A stretch of DNA of 64,000 bases from Hanstruepera flava (GTDB lineage: Bacteria; Bacteroidota; Bacteroidia; Flavobacteriales; Flavobacteriaceae). This document shows, piece by piece, positions 18,333 through 26,455 of this stretch; the first letter of the stretch is position 1; every line of letters begins with the position of its first letter. Both the position numbers and the translations under genes were made by a program. Where the stretch lies: the NCBI RefSeq assembly GCF_023634025.1, contig NZ_JALJCW010000003.1:124001-188000 (forward strand), written 5' to 3'. The notes below the pieces were generated by a model that worked only from the letters and a program-made list of their open reading frames with translations, ran no database searches and was not told the origin of the DNA.

Positions 18333-19121
18333 ATGCAAACAGAAAAAGTTATTGAATACATAGTAAATTGGCTTAAGGATTATGCTATTAACGCAAAAGT
18401 AAATGGTTTTGTTGTTGGTATTTCTGGCGGCATAGATTCTGCTGTGACTTCTGCATTGTGTGCCAAAACAGGATTAGATGTTTTATGTTTAGAAATGCCT
18501 ATTCATCAAGCGGCAAGCCATGTAAGTCGGGCACAAGAACATATTGCTCAATTAAAAAAACTATTTGAAAATGTACGTCATACTAGAACTGACTTAACAC
18601 CTGTTTTTGAAGAATTTAAGACCGAAGTTTCTTTAGAAGGCAAACAAGCAATTGTTGATATGGCTTTGGCAAACACACGTGCCAGGCTGCGAATGACAAC
18701 ACTTTATTACTATGCGGGCTTACAAAAACTATTAGTTGCTGGAACCGGAAATAAAGTAGAAGATTTTGGTGTTGGCTTTTATACAAAATATGGCGATGGT
18801 GGTGTTGATTTGAGTCCTATTGCGGATTTACTAAAATCTGAAGTTTATGAACTTGGTGAATTTTTAAAGGTTCCTAAATCCATAATGGACGCTGCTCCAA
18901 GCGATGGGTTATTTGGTGATGCCAGAAGCGATGAGGACCAAATAGGTGCTTCATATCCAGAATTAGAATGGGCTATGCAAATGGATGCAGAAGGAAAAAC
19001 AACAGATGATTTTGAAGGCAGAAAACAAGATGTATTAAAAATATATCAGCGTTTCAACCGATCAAACAAGCACAAAATGCTACCTATTCCTGTGTGCGAA
19101 ATACCAAACAATTTAAAGTAA
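18333..19121 (+). CDS. nadE: NAD+ synthase, ammonia-dependent
   Basis: NadE amidates deamido-NAD to NAD in the last step of NAD synthesis. The 262-residue protein has the ATP pyrophosphatase loop SGGIDS (31-36) and the substrate-binding stretch GTGNKVEDFGVGFYTKYGDGGVDL (two segments), and ends after PIPVCEIP. There is no N-terminal nitrilase domain, so it is the short ammonia-using form. The start at 18333 (MQTEKVIEYI) is preferred over 18291 because the extra residues are not family-like and cover the promoter element. Confidence 0.95.
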   Translation: MQTEKVIEYIVNWLKDYAINAKVNGFVVGISGGIDSAVTSALCAKTGLDVLCLEMPIHQAASHVSRAQEHIAQLKKLFENVRHTRTDLTPVFEEFKTEVSLEGKQAIVDMALANTRARLRMTTLYYYAGLQKLLVAGTGNKVEDFGVGFYTKYGDGGVDLSPIADLLKSEVYELGEFLKVPKSIMDAAPSDGLFGDARSDEDQIGASYPELEWAMQMDAEGKTTDDFEGRKQDVLKIYQRFNRSNKHKMLPIPVCEIPNNLK

Positions 19122-19223
19122 GGCCCTTATTTATCATTAGAATTTATTATCTTTACTAGGCTACTTAATAAATTTGTAGCTTGTTAAGCCTCAACAGTAT
19201 CAACATCGAAAAAAATTCTAGAC

Positions 19224-19850
19224 ATGATAAATCTGTTGGTAGTTGATAACCATCCTATTATAAGAAAGGGCATTGAATTGCTATTTGTCACCTCACCACA
19301 TATTCAAGTTGTAGGTGGAGTTGGGAATGGCGAAGCCATTTTTGAATTCCTCAAAGAGAATAGAGTTGATATTATTTTGTGTGAAATTGATTTGCCAAAA
19401 TTAAATGGTTTAACCGCCTTAAGGCGACTTAAAAAAGATTTTCCTGATGTCAAGACCATTATTTATAGTGCTCAACCAGAAAGCATTTATGCTATCAATG
19501 CTATAAAGGCTGGTGCAGATGGTTATCTTTCCAAAACTGCTGGTATTATTACACTTAAAGAAGCCATTTTAAGGGTTCATGAAGGTGGAACATATTTAAG
19601 TAATGATATGGAAGAACAAATGAAAAAAGGCAGACGAGTTGGGCGTTCTGGTTCGTATTATCGAAAATTATCAACACGTGAGATTGAAGTTTTAAAATTA
19701 ATTTCGTCTGGACGAAAAAACAAGGAAATTGCCGCCGAATTAAACATAAATGAAAAAACCGTTAGCACTTATAAAGCGCGTTTAATGAAAAAGTTACAAG
19801 TTGATAATATTGTAGATTTAATAAGTCGTGCCAAACTTCTTGAGTTATAA
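19224..19850 (+). CDS. LuxR/NarL-type response regulator lacking the phosphoacceptor Asp
   Basis: A 208-residue regulator: receiver domain (1-120), linker, and a LuxR-type helix-turn-helix (about 145-205; LSTREIEVLKLISSGRKNKEIAAEL, NEKTVSTYKARLM in two pieces). In the receiver the usual phosphorylated Asp is Glu54 (LCEIDLP), and the acidic pocket near residue 8 reads VVDNHP with a single Asp. The conserved Lys (YLSKTAG) remains. This suggests phosphorylation-independent or constitutive action. No histidine kinase is adjacent. Its stop codon shares the sequence TTATAA with the converging dnaG stop. Confidence 0.88.
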   Translation: MINLLVVDNHPIIRKGIELLFVTSPHIQVVGGVGNGEAIFEFLKENRVDIILCEIDLPKLNGLTALRRLKKDFPDVKTIIYSAQPESIYAINAIKAGADGYLSKTAGIITLKEAILRVHEGGTYLSNDMEEQMKKGRRVGRSGSYYRKLSTREIEVLKLISSGRKNKEIAAELNINEKTVSTYKARLMKKLQVDNIVDLISRAKLLEL

Positions 19851-21803
19851 AACCCTATTTAATTTTCTGGACAACAACATTTTAAGACCTGAATAATCTT
19901 TAACTTCTTCTAATACTTCTCGATTTACTTGAGCTTTATTCTCTAAGGTCTCTTGTTTAAACTCACTTACTTTTTGTTCAATTAAAAAGCATCTTAAACT
20001 CAAAATGGTCTCGCTTACTAACTGTGCTATGGTTTGGTTTTTTTCCTTTGGAAAAATATTCTTACTATGCCAATTGGCCAAAGTATAGCGCTCGTCTTCC
20101 ATAAGAATGGTGGTTATCTCGTTAGCATTTTTGGGGTCAACTTTATTAATAAAGCTTTCTAAAGGAAAGTCAGGATCCTGGTTTAAAGTATCAATTATTG
20201 TATAATATAAATCCTTGAAGGTTGGATTTGAAAACTGCATTTCATCATCCTGTAAATCCAAATAAATTTTTTCAAAAACTCGAGCTTCCTGTTTTACAGG
20301 TTCTAATATTAATTCATTCTTCTCGTTTTCCTTTAAAATTAAATCTTCAAAATCTTCAAGTCGATTTCCATAAAGCAACAGAATTTGAATAATCTTTCGT
20401 TCTAATTCATATTGAACATCTACCTTTTTAACCGGTTGTTTATGCTTAATAACTTCAAAGGCTTTCTGTTCCTGTTTATATTGTTTATTGGTTTCCTGAA
20501 ATTCTTTTTTATTAATTTGTGCAAGAGTGCTAAAAAGAACTTCTTCACTTATATCCATAATTCTAGCACATTCCCGAATATAAATTTCCTTTTTTATTCG
20601 ATCTGGTATTTTTGAAATACTATTTACAATATCACGAACTGTTTCGGCTTTTTTTATAGGATCGTTTTTAGATTCTTCAAATAAAACCGAAGCTTTAAAT
20701 TGAATAAAATCTTTTGCCTGTTCGTCTAAATAAATAGTCAGTTCTTCCAACGTATTATTTTTAGCAAAACTATCTGGATCTTCACCTTCTGGGAAGGTAC
20801 AAACTTTGACGTTCATACCTTGTTCTAAAATTAAATCTATACCACGAAGCGAGGCACGAAGTCCTGCTGCATCACCATCAAACAACACAGTAATGTTTTT
20901 GGTAAGCCTATTTATAAGCCTTATTTGTTCGGGTGTTAAAGCAGTTCCTGAAGATGACACCACATTTTTAATTCCGGTTTGATTAAACTGAATAACATCT
21001 GTATATCCTTCAACCAAATAGCAATTATCTTCTTTCGCTATACTTTGCTTGGCCTGGTAAATACCATACAACACCTTACTTTTATGATAAATGTCGCTTT
21101 CTGGTGAGTTTAAGTATTTAGCTGCTTTTTTATCATTGGTTAGAATTCGACCACCAAAACCAAGAACCCTACCACTCATACTGTGAATTGGGAATATAAC
21201 ACGCCCTTTAAATCGGTCAAAACGCTTATCTTCCTTTACAATGGTCAATCCTGTTTTTTCCAGAAAATTAAGTTGATAGCCTTTTTTTAAGGCTTCGTCT
21301 GTAAAGGCCTGCCACTCATCTAAAGAATACCCTAAATCAAATTTCTTTATTGTTTCTTCTGTAAAACCTCGTTCTTTAAAATAACTTAAGCCAATAGCTT
21401 TACCCTGATCTGTTTTATGAAGAATATTTTGAAAATATTGGCTGGCATATTCACTTACCAAATACAAGCTTTCTCGTTCGTTTGCTTGCTCTTTCTCTTC
21501 GTTGGACTGTTGGGTTTCCTCAACTTCAATATTATACTTTTTGGCTAGGTATTTTATGGCTTCGGGATAAGTAAAATGTTCATGCTCCATTAAAAAGGCT
21601 ACAACATTACCACCTTTACCACTGGAAAAATCCTTCCAGATTTGTTTTACTGGAGATACCATAAAACTTGGTGAGCGCTCATCGCTAAACGGACTCAATC
21701 CTTTAAAGTTACTTCCCGCTTTTTTTAATTGTACAAAATCACCTATAACCTCCTCTACTCGAGCAGTTTCAAATACTTGGTCTATGGTTGTTTTAGATAT
21801 CAA
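19845..21803 (-). CDS. dnaG: DNA primase DnaG with degenerate zinc ribbon
   Basis: DnaG makes RNA primers for replication. The 652-residue protein retains the catalytic core: RFKGRVIFPIHS, the TOPRIM Glu in LVEGYTDVI, SSSGTAL, and the metal motif LFDGDAAG. The N-terminal CHC2 zinc-binding domain is recognisable (residues 31-70) but all four ligands are changed: the CPFH pair is SPFS (37-40) and the Cys pair near C61/C64 of E. coli is D58 and S61 (KDFSSGKGG). The C-terminal helicase-interacting region is divergent. It overlaps the response-regulator gene by 6 bases at their stops. Confidence 0.95.
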   Translation of the reverse strand: MISKTTIDQVFETARVEEVIGDFVQLKKAGSNFKGLSPFSDERSPSFMVSPVKQIWKDFSSGKGGNVVAFLMEHEHFTYPEAIKYLAKKYNIEVEETQQSNEEKEQANERESLYLVSEYASQYFQNILHKTDQGKAIGLSYFKERGFTEETIKKFDLGYSLDEWQAFTDEALKKGYQLNFLEKTGLTIVKEDKRFDRFKGRVIFPIHSMSGRVLGFGGRILTNDKKAAKYLNSPESDIYHKSKVLYGIYQAKQSIAKEDNCYLVEGYTDVIQFNQTGIKNVVSSSGTALTPEQIRLINRLTKNITVLFDGDAAGLRASLRGIDLILEQGMNVKVCTFPEGEDPDSFAKNNTLEELTIYLDEQAKDFIQFKASVLFEESKNDPIKKAETVRDIVNSISKIPDRIKKEIYIRECARIMDISEEVLFSTLAQINKKEFQETNKQYKQEQKAFEVIKHKQPVKKVDVQYELERKIIQILLLYGNRLEDFEDLILKENEKNELILEPVKQEARVFEKIYLDLQDDEMQFSNPTFKDLYYTIIDTLNQDPDFPLESFINKVDPKNANEITTILMEDERYTLANWHSKNIFPKEKNQTIAQLVSETILSLRCFLIEQKVSEFKQETLENKAQVNREVLEEVKDYSGLKMLLSRKLNRVL

Positions 21804-21921
21804 CTAAATATTATTTTGAGAAATGTAAAAGTACTAAAAGTTATGGCATTTTATAGAATACCCAATTTGAAATGTAACTAAAATCAACTAACTTTCTGAA
21901 TTCTTATTTAAAACCTTTTTT

Positions 21922-23808
21922 ATGAAACCATATAAGCTTTCCATTCTGTTTTTTGTTGTACTGTTTTCTATAACAGACTATGTCAAGGCACAAGATCAAG
22001 TTGGTCCTATTTTTGAAAATGGCGAAGCCCAAATAGTTCCAGAATTTAATAATCCTGATAAGTGGATACGTCATGATTTATGGGTTGAAACCACTTTCGA
22101 TACTGATGGAGACGGTAAATTAGACCGTATGCATGTTGCTGTTACACGACCACCTCAAACAGAAAACGGCTTAAAATTACCAGTGGTATACGAATCAAGC
22201 CCCTATTATGCTGGTGTAGCACCTAATGTAGATGGCTTATTTTGGGATGTTCATCATGAATTAGGTGAAACAGCAAAACCGCGAGTGAAAGTTGAAGTTA
22301 AACGTATAGGCAAGCGCCCAATAATCTCGAATTCTCAAATAAAAACCTGGGTCCCAAGAGGCTATGTTGTTGTACATTCGTCATCTCCTGGAACTGGATT
22401 ATCTGATGGTGCTCCAACTGTAGGTGGCGACAATGAGTCATTAGCTCCAAAAGCTGTTATCGATTGGTTAAACGGTCGCGCTAAAGGGTATACAGAGCGA
22501 GATGGCAAAGAAGAAGTTAAAGCATATTGGTCTACAGGAAAAGTAGGTATGACAGGCACATCGTATAATGGAACAATTCCCTTGGCTGCTGCAACTACTG
22601 GCGTAGAAGGCTTAGAAGCCATTATTCCAATTGCTCCAAACACATCATACTACCACTATTACAGATCAAACGGATTGGTACGTTCACCTGGTGGTTATTT
22701 GGGAGAAGATATAGATGTACTTTATGATTTTATTAATAGTGGTGGTGAAGAATTAATTCTTAATAAGGATTATATAAAAGACCACAAAGACTCCAAAAAA
22801 TTTATTAGAAAAAGAGATTACAACAATACCAAAATCCGTGATACTGAAATGAAAAATGGTATGGATCGTATTACAGGGGATTATAACAATTTTTGGGCTG
22901 GACGCGATTATTTAAATGATATGGAGCCCATGAAAGCTGCATTACTCATGTCGCATGGTTTTAACGATTGGAATGTTATGCCAGAGCATAGTTATCGTAT
23001 TTATAAAGCAGCATCAGAGAAAGGTTTACCGACCCAAATTTATTACCACCAATTTGGACATGGTGGCCCACCACCAATTAGCATGATGAATCGTTGGTTT
23101 ACACGCTACTTACATGGTGTGGAAAATGGTGTTGAAAATGATGCCAAAGCTTGGATAGTTAGAGAAAATGATAACATGCAAGAACCAACAGCTTATAAAG
23201 ATTATCCAAATCCAGATGCTAAAGATGTAGCCTTGCATCTAAACGCTGGAGGAAATGCTATTGGTCAATTATCCTTAAGCAAAACAAAAAAGCAAGGCAC
23301 TGAAACTTTAATTGACGATGCAACTATTTCCGGAAACGATTTAGCTCAAGCCAAAAACTCAAAAAACAGGTTGTTATATGTAACACCAGAACTTAAAGAA
23401 GATCTTCATATATCTGGACTTGCCAGTATATCAATAACTTTAGCTAGTAGCAAGCCCGCTGCCAACCTATCAGTTTGGTTAGTGTCGTTACCTTGGAACT
23501 CAGAAGGTAAACCAAAAATTACTGATAACATTATTACACGAGGTTGGGCGGACCCACAAAACCATAAATCTTTAACCGAGAGTGAACCTTTAAAGCCTGG
23601 TAAATTTTATAGTTTGAATTTTGATTTACAGCCAGACGATCAAGTTATTAAGAAAGGACAACAAATTGGTTTAATGATATTCTCTAGTGATAGCAAATTT
23701 ACCCTATTACCAAAGCCCGGAACAGAATTGACCATAGATTTAGATAAAACCAGCTTAACCTTACCTATTGCTGGTGGTGAGGAAGCATTAAAAAAAGTAA
23801 CCGAGTAA
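21922..23808 (+). CDS. S15-type X-Pro dipeptidyl-peptidase / CocE-NonD hydrolase, secreted
   Basis: A 628-residue alpha/beta hydrolase with a signal peptide (about 1-23, ending VKAQ). The nucleophile elbow GTSYNG places Ser214; the acid is likely the Asp in HGFNDWNVMPEH and the base the His in YHQFGHGGPP. The C-terminal part (about 430-628) is the jelly-roll domain of S15/CocE enzymes. Such enzymes remove X-Pro dipeptides or hydrolyse related acyl bonds outside the cytoplasm. It is monocistronic, with a terminator after it. Confidence 0.87.
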   Translation: MKPYKLSILFFVVLFSITDYVKAQDQVGPIFENGEAQIVPEFNNPDKWIRHDLWVETTFDTDGDGKLDRMHVAVTRPPQTENGLKLPVVYESSPYYAGVAPNVDGLFWDVHHELGETAKPRVKVEVKRIGKRPIISNSQIKTWVPRGYVVVHSSSPGTGLSDGAPTVGGDNESLAPKAVIDWLNGRAKGYTERDGKEEVKAYWSTGKVGMTGTSYNGTIPLAAATTGVEGLEAIIPIAPNTSYYHYYRSNGLVRSPGGYLGEDIDVLYDFINSGGEELILNKDYIKDHKDSKKFIRKRDYNNTKIRDTEMKNGMDRITGDYNNFWAGRDYLNDMEPMKAALLMSHGFNDWNVMPEHSYRIYKAASEKGLPTQIYYHQFGHGGPPPISMMNRWFTRYLHGVENGVENDAKAWIVRENDNMQEPTAYKDYPNPDAKDVALHLNAGGNAIGQLSLSKTKKQGTETLIDDATISGNDLAQAKNSKNRLLYVTPELKEDLHISGLASISITLASSKPAANLSVWLVSLPWNSEGKPKITDNIITRGWADPQNHKSLTESEPLKPGKFYSLNFDLQPDDQVIKKGQQIGLMIFSSDSKFTLLPKPGTELTIDLDKTSLTLPIAGGEEALKKVTE

Positions 23809-23816
23809 ATACAACA

Positions 23817-23843
23817 GAAGGCTTCAATGTTTTTGAAGCCTTC
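23817..23843. terminator. Bidirectional terminator hairpin
   Basis: A perfect 11-bp inverted repeat (23817-23827 with 23833-23843) around a 5-base loop lies between the converging peptidase gene and the outer-membrane gene that ends at 23871. Confidence 0.8.
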
Positions 23844-23870
23844 CATCCTACTAATTCAATGTAATTAACA

Positions 23871-24950
23871 CTAGTCCATATCAAAACGAATACCTAATGA
23901 TATGTTATTTTGGTCTATTGCTTGATTATTAAATATAGGTTGTAAATCATATTTACAATATATACCAATTCCACCCCAAGCCAAATAGCCGCTTAACCCG
24001 TAAACAAAAGCATTGGTGTTATAATCTCTAAACTTATCTTTTTCTTTTTTGCCGTTTTCTGAATACTTTAGTTTTTGCTGAGATTGTAAATTCAATCCTG
24101 CATAACCTCCTAATCCTACTTTAAATTTTCTGTAAGTTGAATATCTAAAGTAATCATCGCGCTCAATTTTTTTAGATGGTCCAAATTCAAAATGAACAGG
24201 GATTACCAAATTGGTTGTTCTGAATTTCGATTTATTGACGTTAACCCGAAACTCTTCTAAAGAAACATTTCCATCATCATCTTCTACAAAATAAAGATTG
24301 TCCTTAATATCTAATTTATTCCATTGAAAAGACACACCATATTTAAACCTTAGCGCATTTGAGTTTTTAAACACACGTGTTTTCCATGCCCAACCTAATT
24401 CAACAAAACCAGAACCTCCAATTTTGTATGGCGAATCGCTTAAGGATTGCCCTTCTATTATGGCATTGTTAAACCCTATGGCAAAGACTAAATCACTGGT
24501 AGTGCGCCTATCGTATTTACGTGGTCGTCTCTTATGATCTGGACCAATATAAAAACTCCCCATATCGTACTCATCTGACTCTTCATTTTTCCCAATTTCA
24601 ATTTTAAAGCCTTCAAGATTGGCTCCTGTATCAAAATCTACATACTCATTACGTTCCAGTAAAGCAATACGGTTATCTATAATTGCCAAGCGGTTTTCAA
24701 TGTTTAAAGCATGCTTTTCAGCTTGTTCATTTTTTCGCCTTGCGGCTTCTTCCAAAGTAATCTCACCGTCATCAAGTCTCTTGTTTATGGCTTCAACGGC
24801 TTCTTTAAGCCGTGACTTTTCTTCAGCCTTTATAATCTTTTTTTGCTCTATTAAAGCTTCAATTTTATCTTCATTTTTTTCCTGTGCGTAGTTAAGCTGC
24901 ACTGTCACTAAAAAGATAATAAATACTAGTGTTTTAGTAATAATTTGCAT
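23871..24950 (-). CDS. Outer-membrane beta-barrel protein with N-terminal coiled coil
   Basis: A 359-residue exported protein. A signal peptide (1-22, ending NYAQ) is followed by a strongly charged Glu/Lys/Arg coiled-coil region (about 25-100) and then alternating beta strands with an aromatic C-terminal strand (SLGIRFDMD), the signs of a small outer-membrane barrel. It is the third gene of an operon after an ECF sigma factor and a membrane-anchored anti-sigma-like protein, a common Flavobacteriaceae arrangement. Function unknown. Confidence 0.7.
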   Translation of the reverse strand: MQIITKTLVFIIFLVTVQLNYAQEKNEDKIEALIEQKKIIKAEEKSRLKEAVEAINKRLDDGEITLEEAARRKNEQAEKHALNIENRLAIIDNRIALLERNEYVDFDTGANLEGFKIEIGKNEESDEYDMGSFYIGPDHKRRPRKYDRRTTSDLVFAIGFNNAIIEGQSLSDSPYKIGGSGFVELGWAWKTRVFKNSNALRFKYGVSFQWNKLDIKDNLYFVEDDDGNVSLEEFRVNVNKSKFRTTNLVIPVHFEFGPSKKIERDDYFRYSTYRKFKVGLGGYAGLNLQSQQKLKYSENGKKEKDKFRDYNTNAFVYGLSGYLAWGGIGIYCKYDLQPIFNNQAIDQNNISLGIRFDMD

Positions 24951-24978
24951 AATTGTTCGATTTTTAATTGATGATTAT

Positions 24979-25764
24979 TTAATCGTTTCTATGTGCTACA
25001 GCAGTAGAAACCTTTTTATAACTTGTTTTAATTTTTTGAAAAACTTTATCCCTAAAAGATTGGTCCAAATCAAATTCTACTTCCTCTAATAATCCTTGCG
25101 GACTTATTTTTAATTCCTCTTTACTATCAACTGTTTTTGTATAAACATCTTTCTGGGCTTTAGCCAATAAATTATCTATTTCACTGTCAATATTTTCTGT
25201 TTTTTCAGCAATAGAATTCGTGCTTGCAATTGTATTTGTTTTTTCAGGGTTTTCTATGTTTAATTTATTTATCTCTTTTTTTCTATCATTAACTTTATTG
25301 AACGCTATTCTATCAATCTTAAGGTTTTTAGAAATCGTATTTTTTGGTTGGTTTTTCACTTTAACAGCTGCAACTTTTTGTTCTTGTTGTATAAAGTTTG
25401 GTTGAATCTGATTTTTCTTCTCTATAGTTGTTTTTTCCATTTCGCTATCAGAAACCTCTTCGGTTGTAACTGTCTCGCTACTATTTAGTTGTTCTTTAAC
25501 TTCGCTACCTGTTTCATTACTGTTTACCACTTTAATGGTATTGGTTCCATTAGAAACTTCATTATTGTTAAAAAAGATATTGGAAACCACCAGTACAATT
25601 ACAATACTTGCAGCTATTCCAATCCACCAAAACTTGGCATGAGATAATTTTTGGTCATTAGTATCTAACCTATCGGCTAACTTATTCCATGCTGTTTCGC
25701 TAGGTTTTATAGCACGTTGCTCTAACTTATCTTTTATATGTTCTTCAAATTTAACTGGTGCCAT
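24979..25764 (-). CDS. Single-pass membrane protein, putative anti-sigma factor
   Basis: A 261-residue protein with a cytoplasmic N-terminus (FEEHIKDKLEQRAIKPSETAWNKLADRL), one membrane helix at about 46-65 (FWWIGIAASIVIVLVVSNIFF) and a long Ser/Thr/Glu/Lys-rich low-complexity periplasmic region. Its start overlaps the ECF sigma gene by 14 bases, so the two are translationally coupled, and the topology fits a sigma-sequestering regulator. No zinc anti-sigma HxxxCxxC motif is seen, so the role rests on context. Confidence 0.65.
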   Translation of the reverse strand: MAPVKFEEHIKDKLEQRAIKPSETAWNKLADRLDTNDQKLSHAKFWWIGIAASIVIVLVVSNIFFNNNEVSNGTNTIKVVNSNETGSEVKEQLNSSETVTTEEVSDSEMEKTTIEKKNQIQPNFIQQEQKVAAVKVKNQPKNTISKNLKIDRIAFNKVNDRKKEINKLNIENPEKTNTIASTNSIAEKTENIDSEIDNLLAKAQKDVYTKTVDSKEELKISPQGLLEEVEFDLDQSFRDKVFQKIKTSYKKVSTAVAHRND

Positions 25765-26323
25765 AATTCTTATTATTTAGTTCCTTTAATTTTTTCTGAA
25801 GCAATTTTCGGGCTTTTGATAGCTGTGATTTTGATGTTCCTTCGCTTATTTCCAACATCTTTGCTATTTCATGATGTTTATAGCCTTCAATAGCATACAT
25901 AACAAACACTAGTCTATAACCTTCTGGTAATGTATCTATCAGCTCCTGTATTTCGGCTACATTTATTTTGTCATAAATATCATTTTGATACTCAACTGCA
26001 TAATTTGTGTCTTCTAAACTGAACTCAATTTTTTTTTGTTGCCTTAAAAACGAAATAGACTCCCTTACCATTATTTTACGAAGCCAGCCTTCAAAACTTC
26101 CTTTGTCTTCAAACTGCTTTATGTTAGTAAAAGCTTTAAAAAACCCATTTAGCATAACCTCTTCGGCATGTTGAATATCCTTTATATAATATCTGCACAC
26201 ACTTAACATTTTAGGCGAATACTCCTCGTAAAGTACATGTTGCGCTTCACGATTATTCTTCTTGGCTTTGCCAATTATGTTAGTGTTATTATAAAGTTGA
26301 ATAACCTTCAAAATAGCTTTCAT
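25751..26323 (-). CDS. ECF-type RNA polymerase sigma factor
   Basis: A 190-residue sigma factor with region 2 (AQHVLYEEYSPKMLSVCRYYI, the helices that bind the -10 element, and GSFEGWLRKIMVRESISFLR) and region 4 (PEGYRLVFVMYAIEGYKHHEIAKML, SEGTSKSQLSKARK), typical of the ECF group in Bacteroidota. It is coupled to a putative anti-sigma gene by overlap. Its own upstream region carries a GGCAACC/CGTCT pair that looks like an ECF promoter, suggesting autoregulation. Confidence 0.9.
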   Translation of the reverse strand: MKAILKVIQLYNNTNIIGKAKKNNREAQHVLYEEYSPKMLSVCRYYIKDIQHAEEVMLNGFFKAFTNIKQFEDKGSFEGWLRKIMVRESISFLRQQKKIEFSLEDTNYAVEYQNDIYDKINVAEIQELIDTLPEGYRLVFVMYAIEGYKHHEIAKMLEISEGTSKSQLSKARKLLQKKLKELNNKNYGTS

Positions 26324-26341
26324 TAGATCTTCTATTTATAA

Positions 26342-26369
26342 AGACGCAAAAAAAATACAAATGGTTGCC
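26342..26369 (-). promoter_or_regulatory. ECF-type promoter of the sigma factor operon
   Basis: On the minus strand GGCAACC (26363-26369) is followed after 16 bases by CGTCT (26342-26346). An AAC-containing -35 and a CGTC -10 at 16-17 bp is the typical ECF promoter layout and differs from the housekeeping TAnnTTTG. It lies 18 bases before the sigma ATG. Inferred autoregulation. Confidence 0.55.
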
Positions 26370-26455
26370 TGACATTTATAATTTTTTAAAAAAATATGTA
26401 TTTAATATATACATTAATAATTAGTAGTTTTACCACATAATAAAATCATTTCTTA

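Noticed and set aside
17277-18338. Longer gldB start at 18338
   Set aside because: The extra 33 residues precede the lipoprotein signal and overlap the nadE promoter and coding start; the lipobox protein starts at 18239.
19128-19205. AGGCT...AGCCT and GCTAC...GTAGC repeats between nadE and the response regulator, as a possible riboswitch or terminator
   Set aside because: Stems are only 5 bp, overlap each other and lack a T-run or known aptamer motifs.
26396-26414. ATGTAT/ATACAT inverted repeat upstream of the arylsulfotransferase-like gene as an operator
   Set aside because: Only 6-bp arms in very AT-rich sequence; expected by chance, so mentioned but not called.
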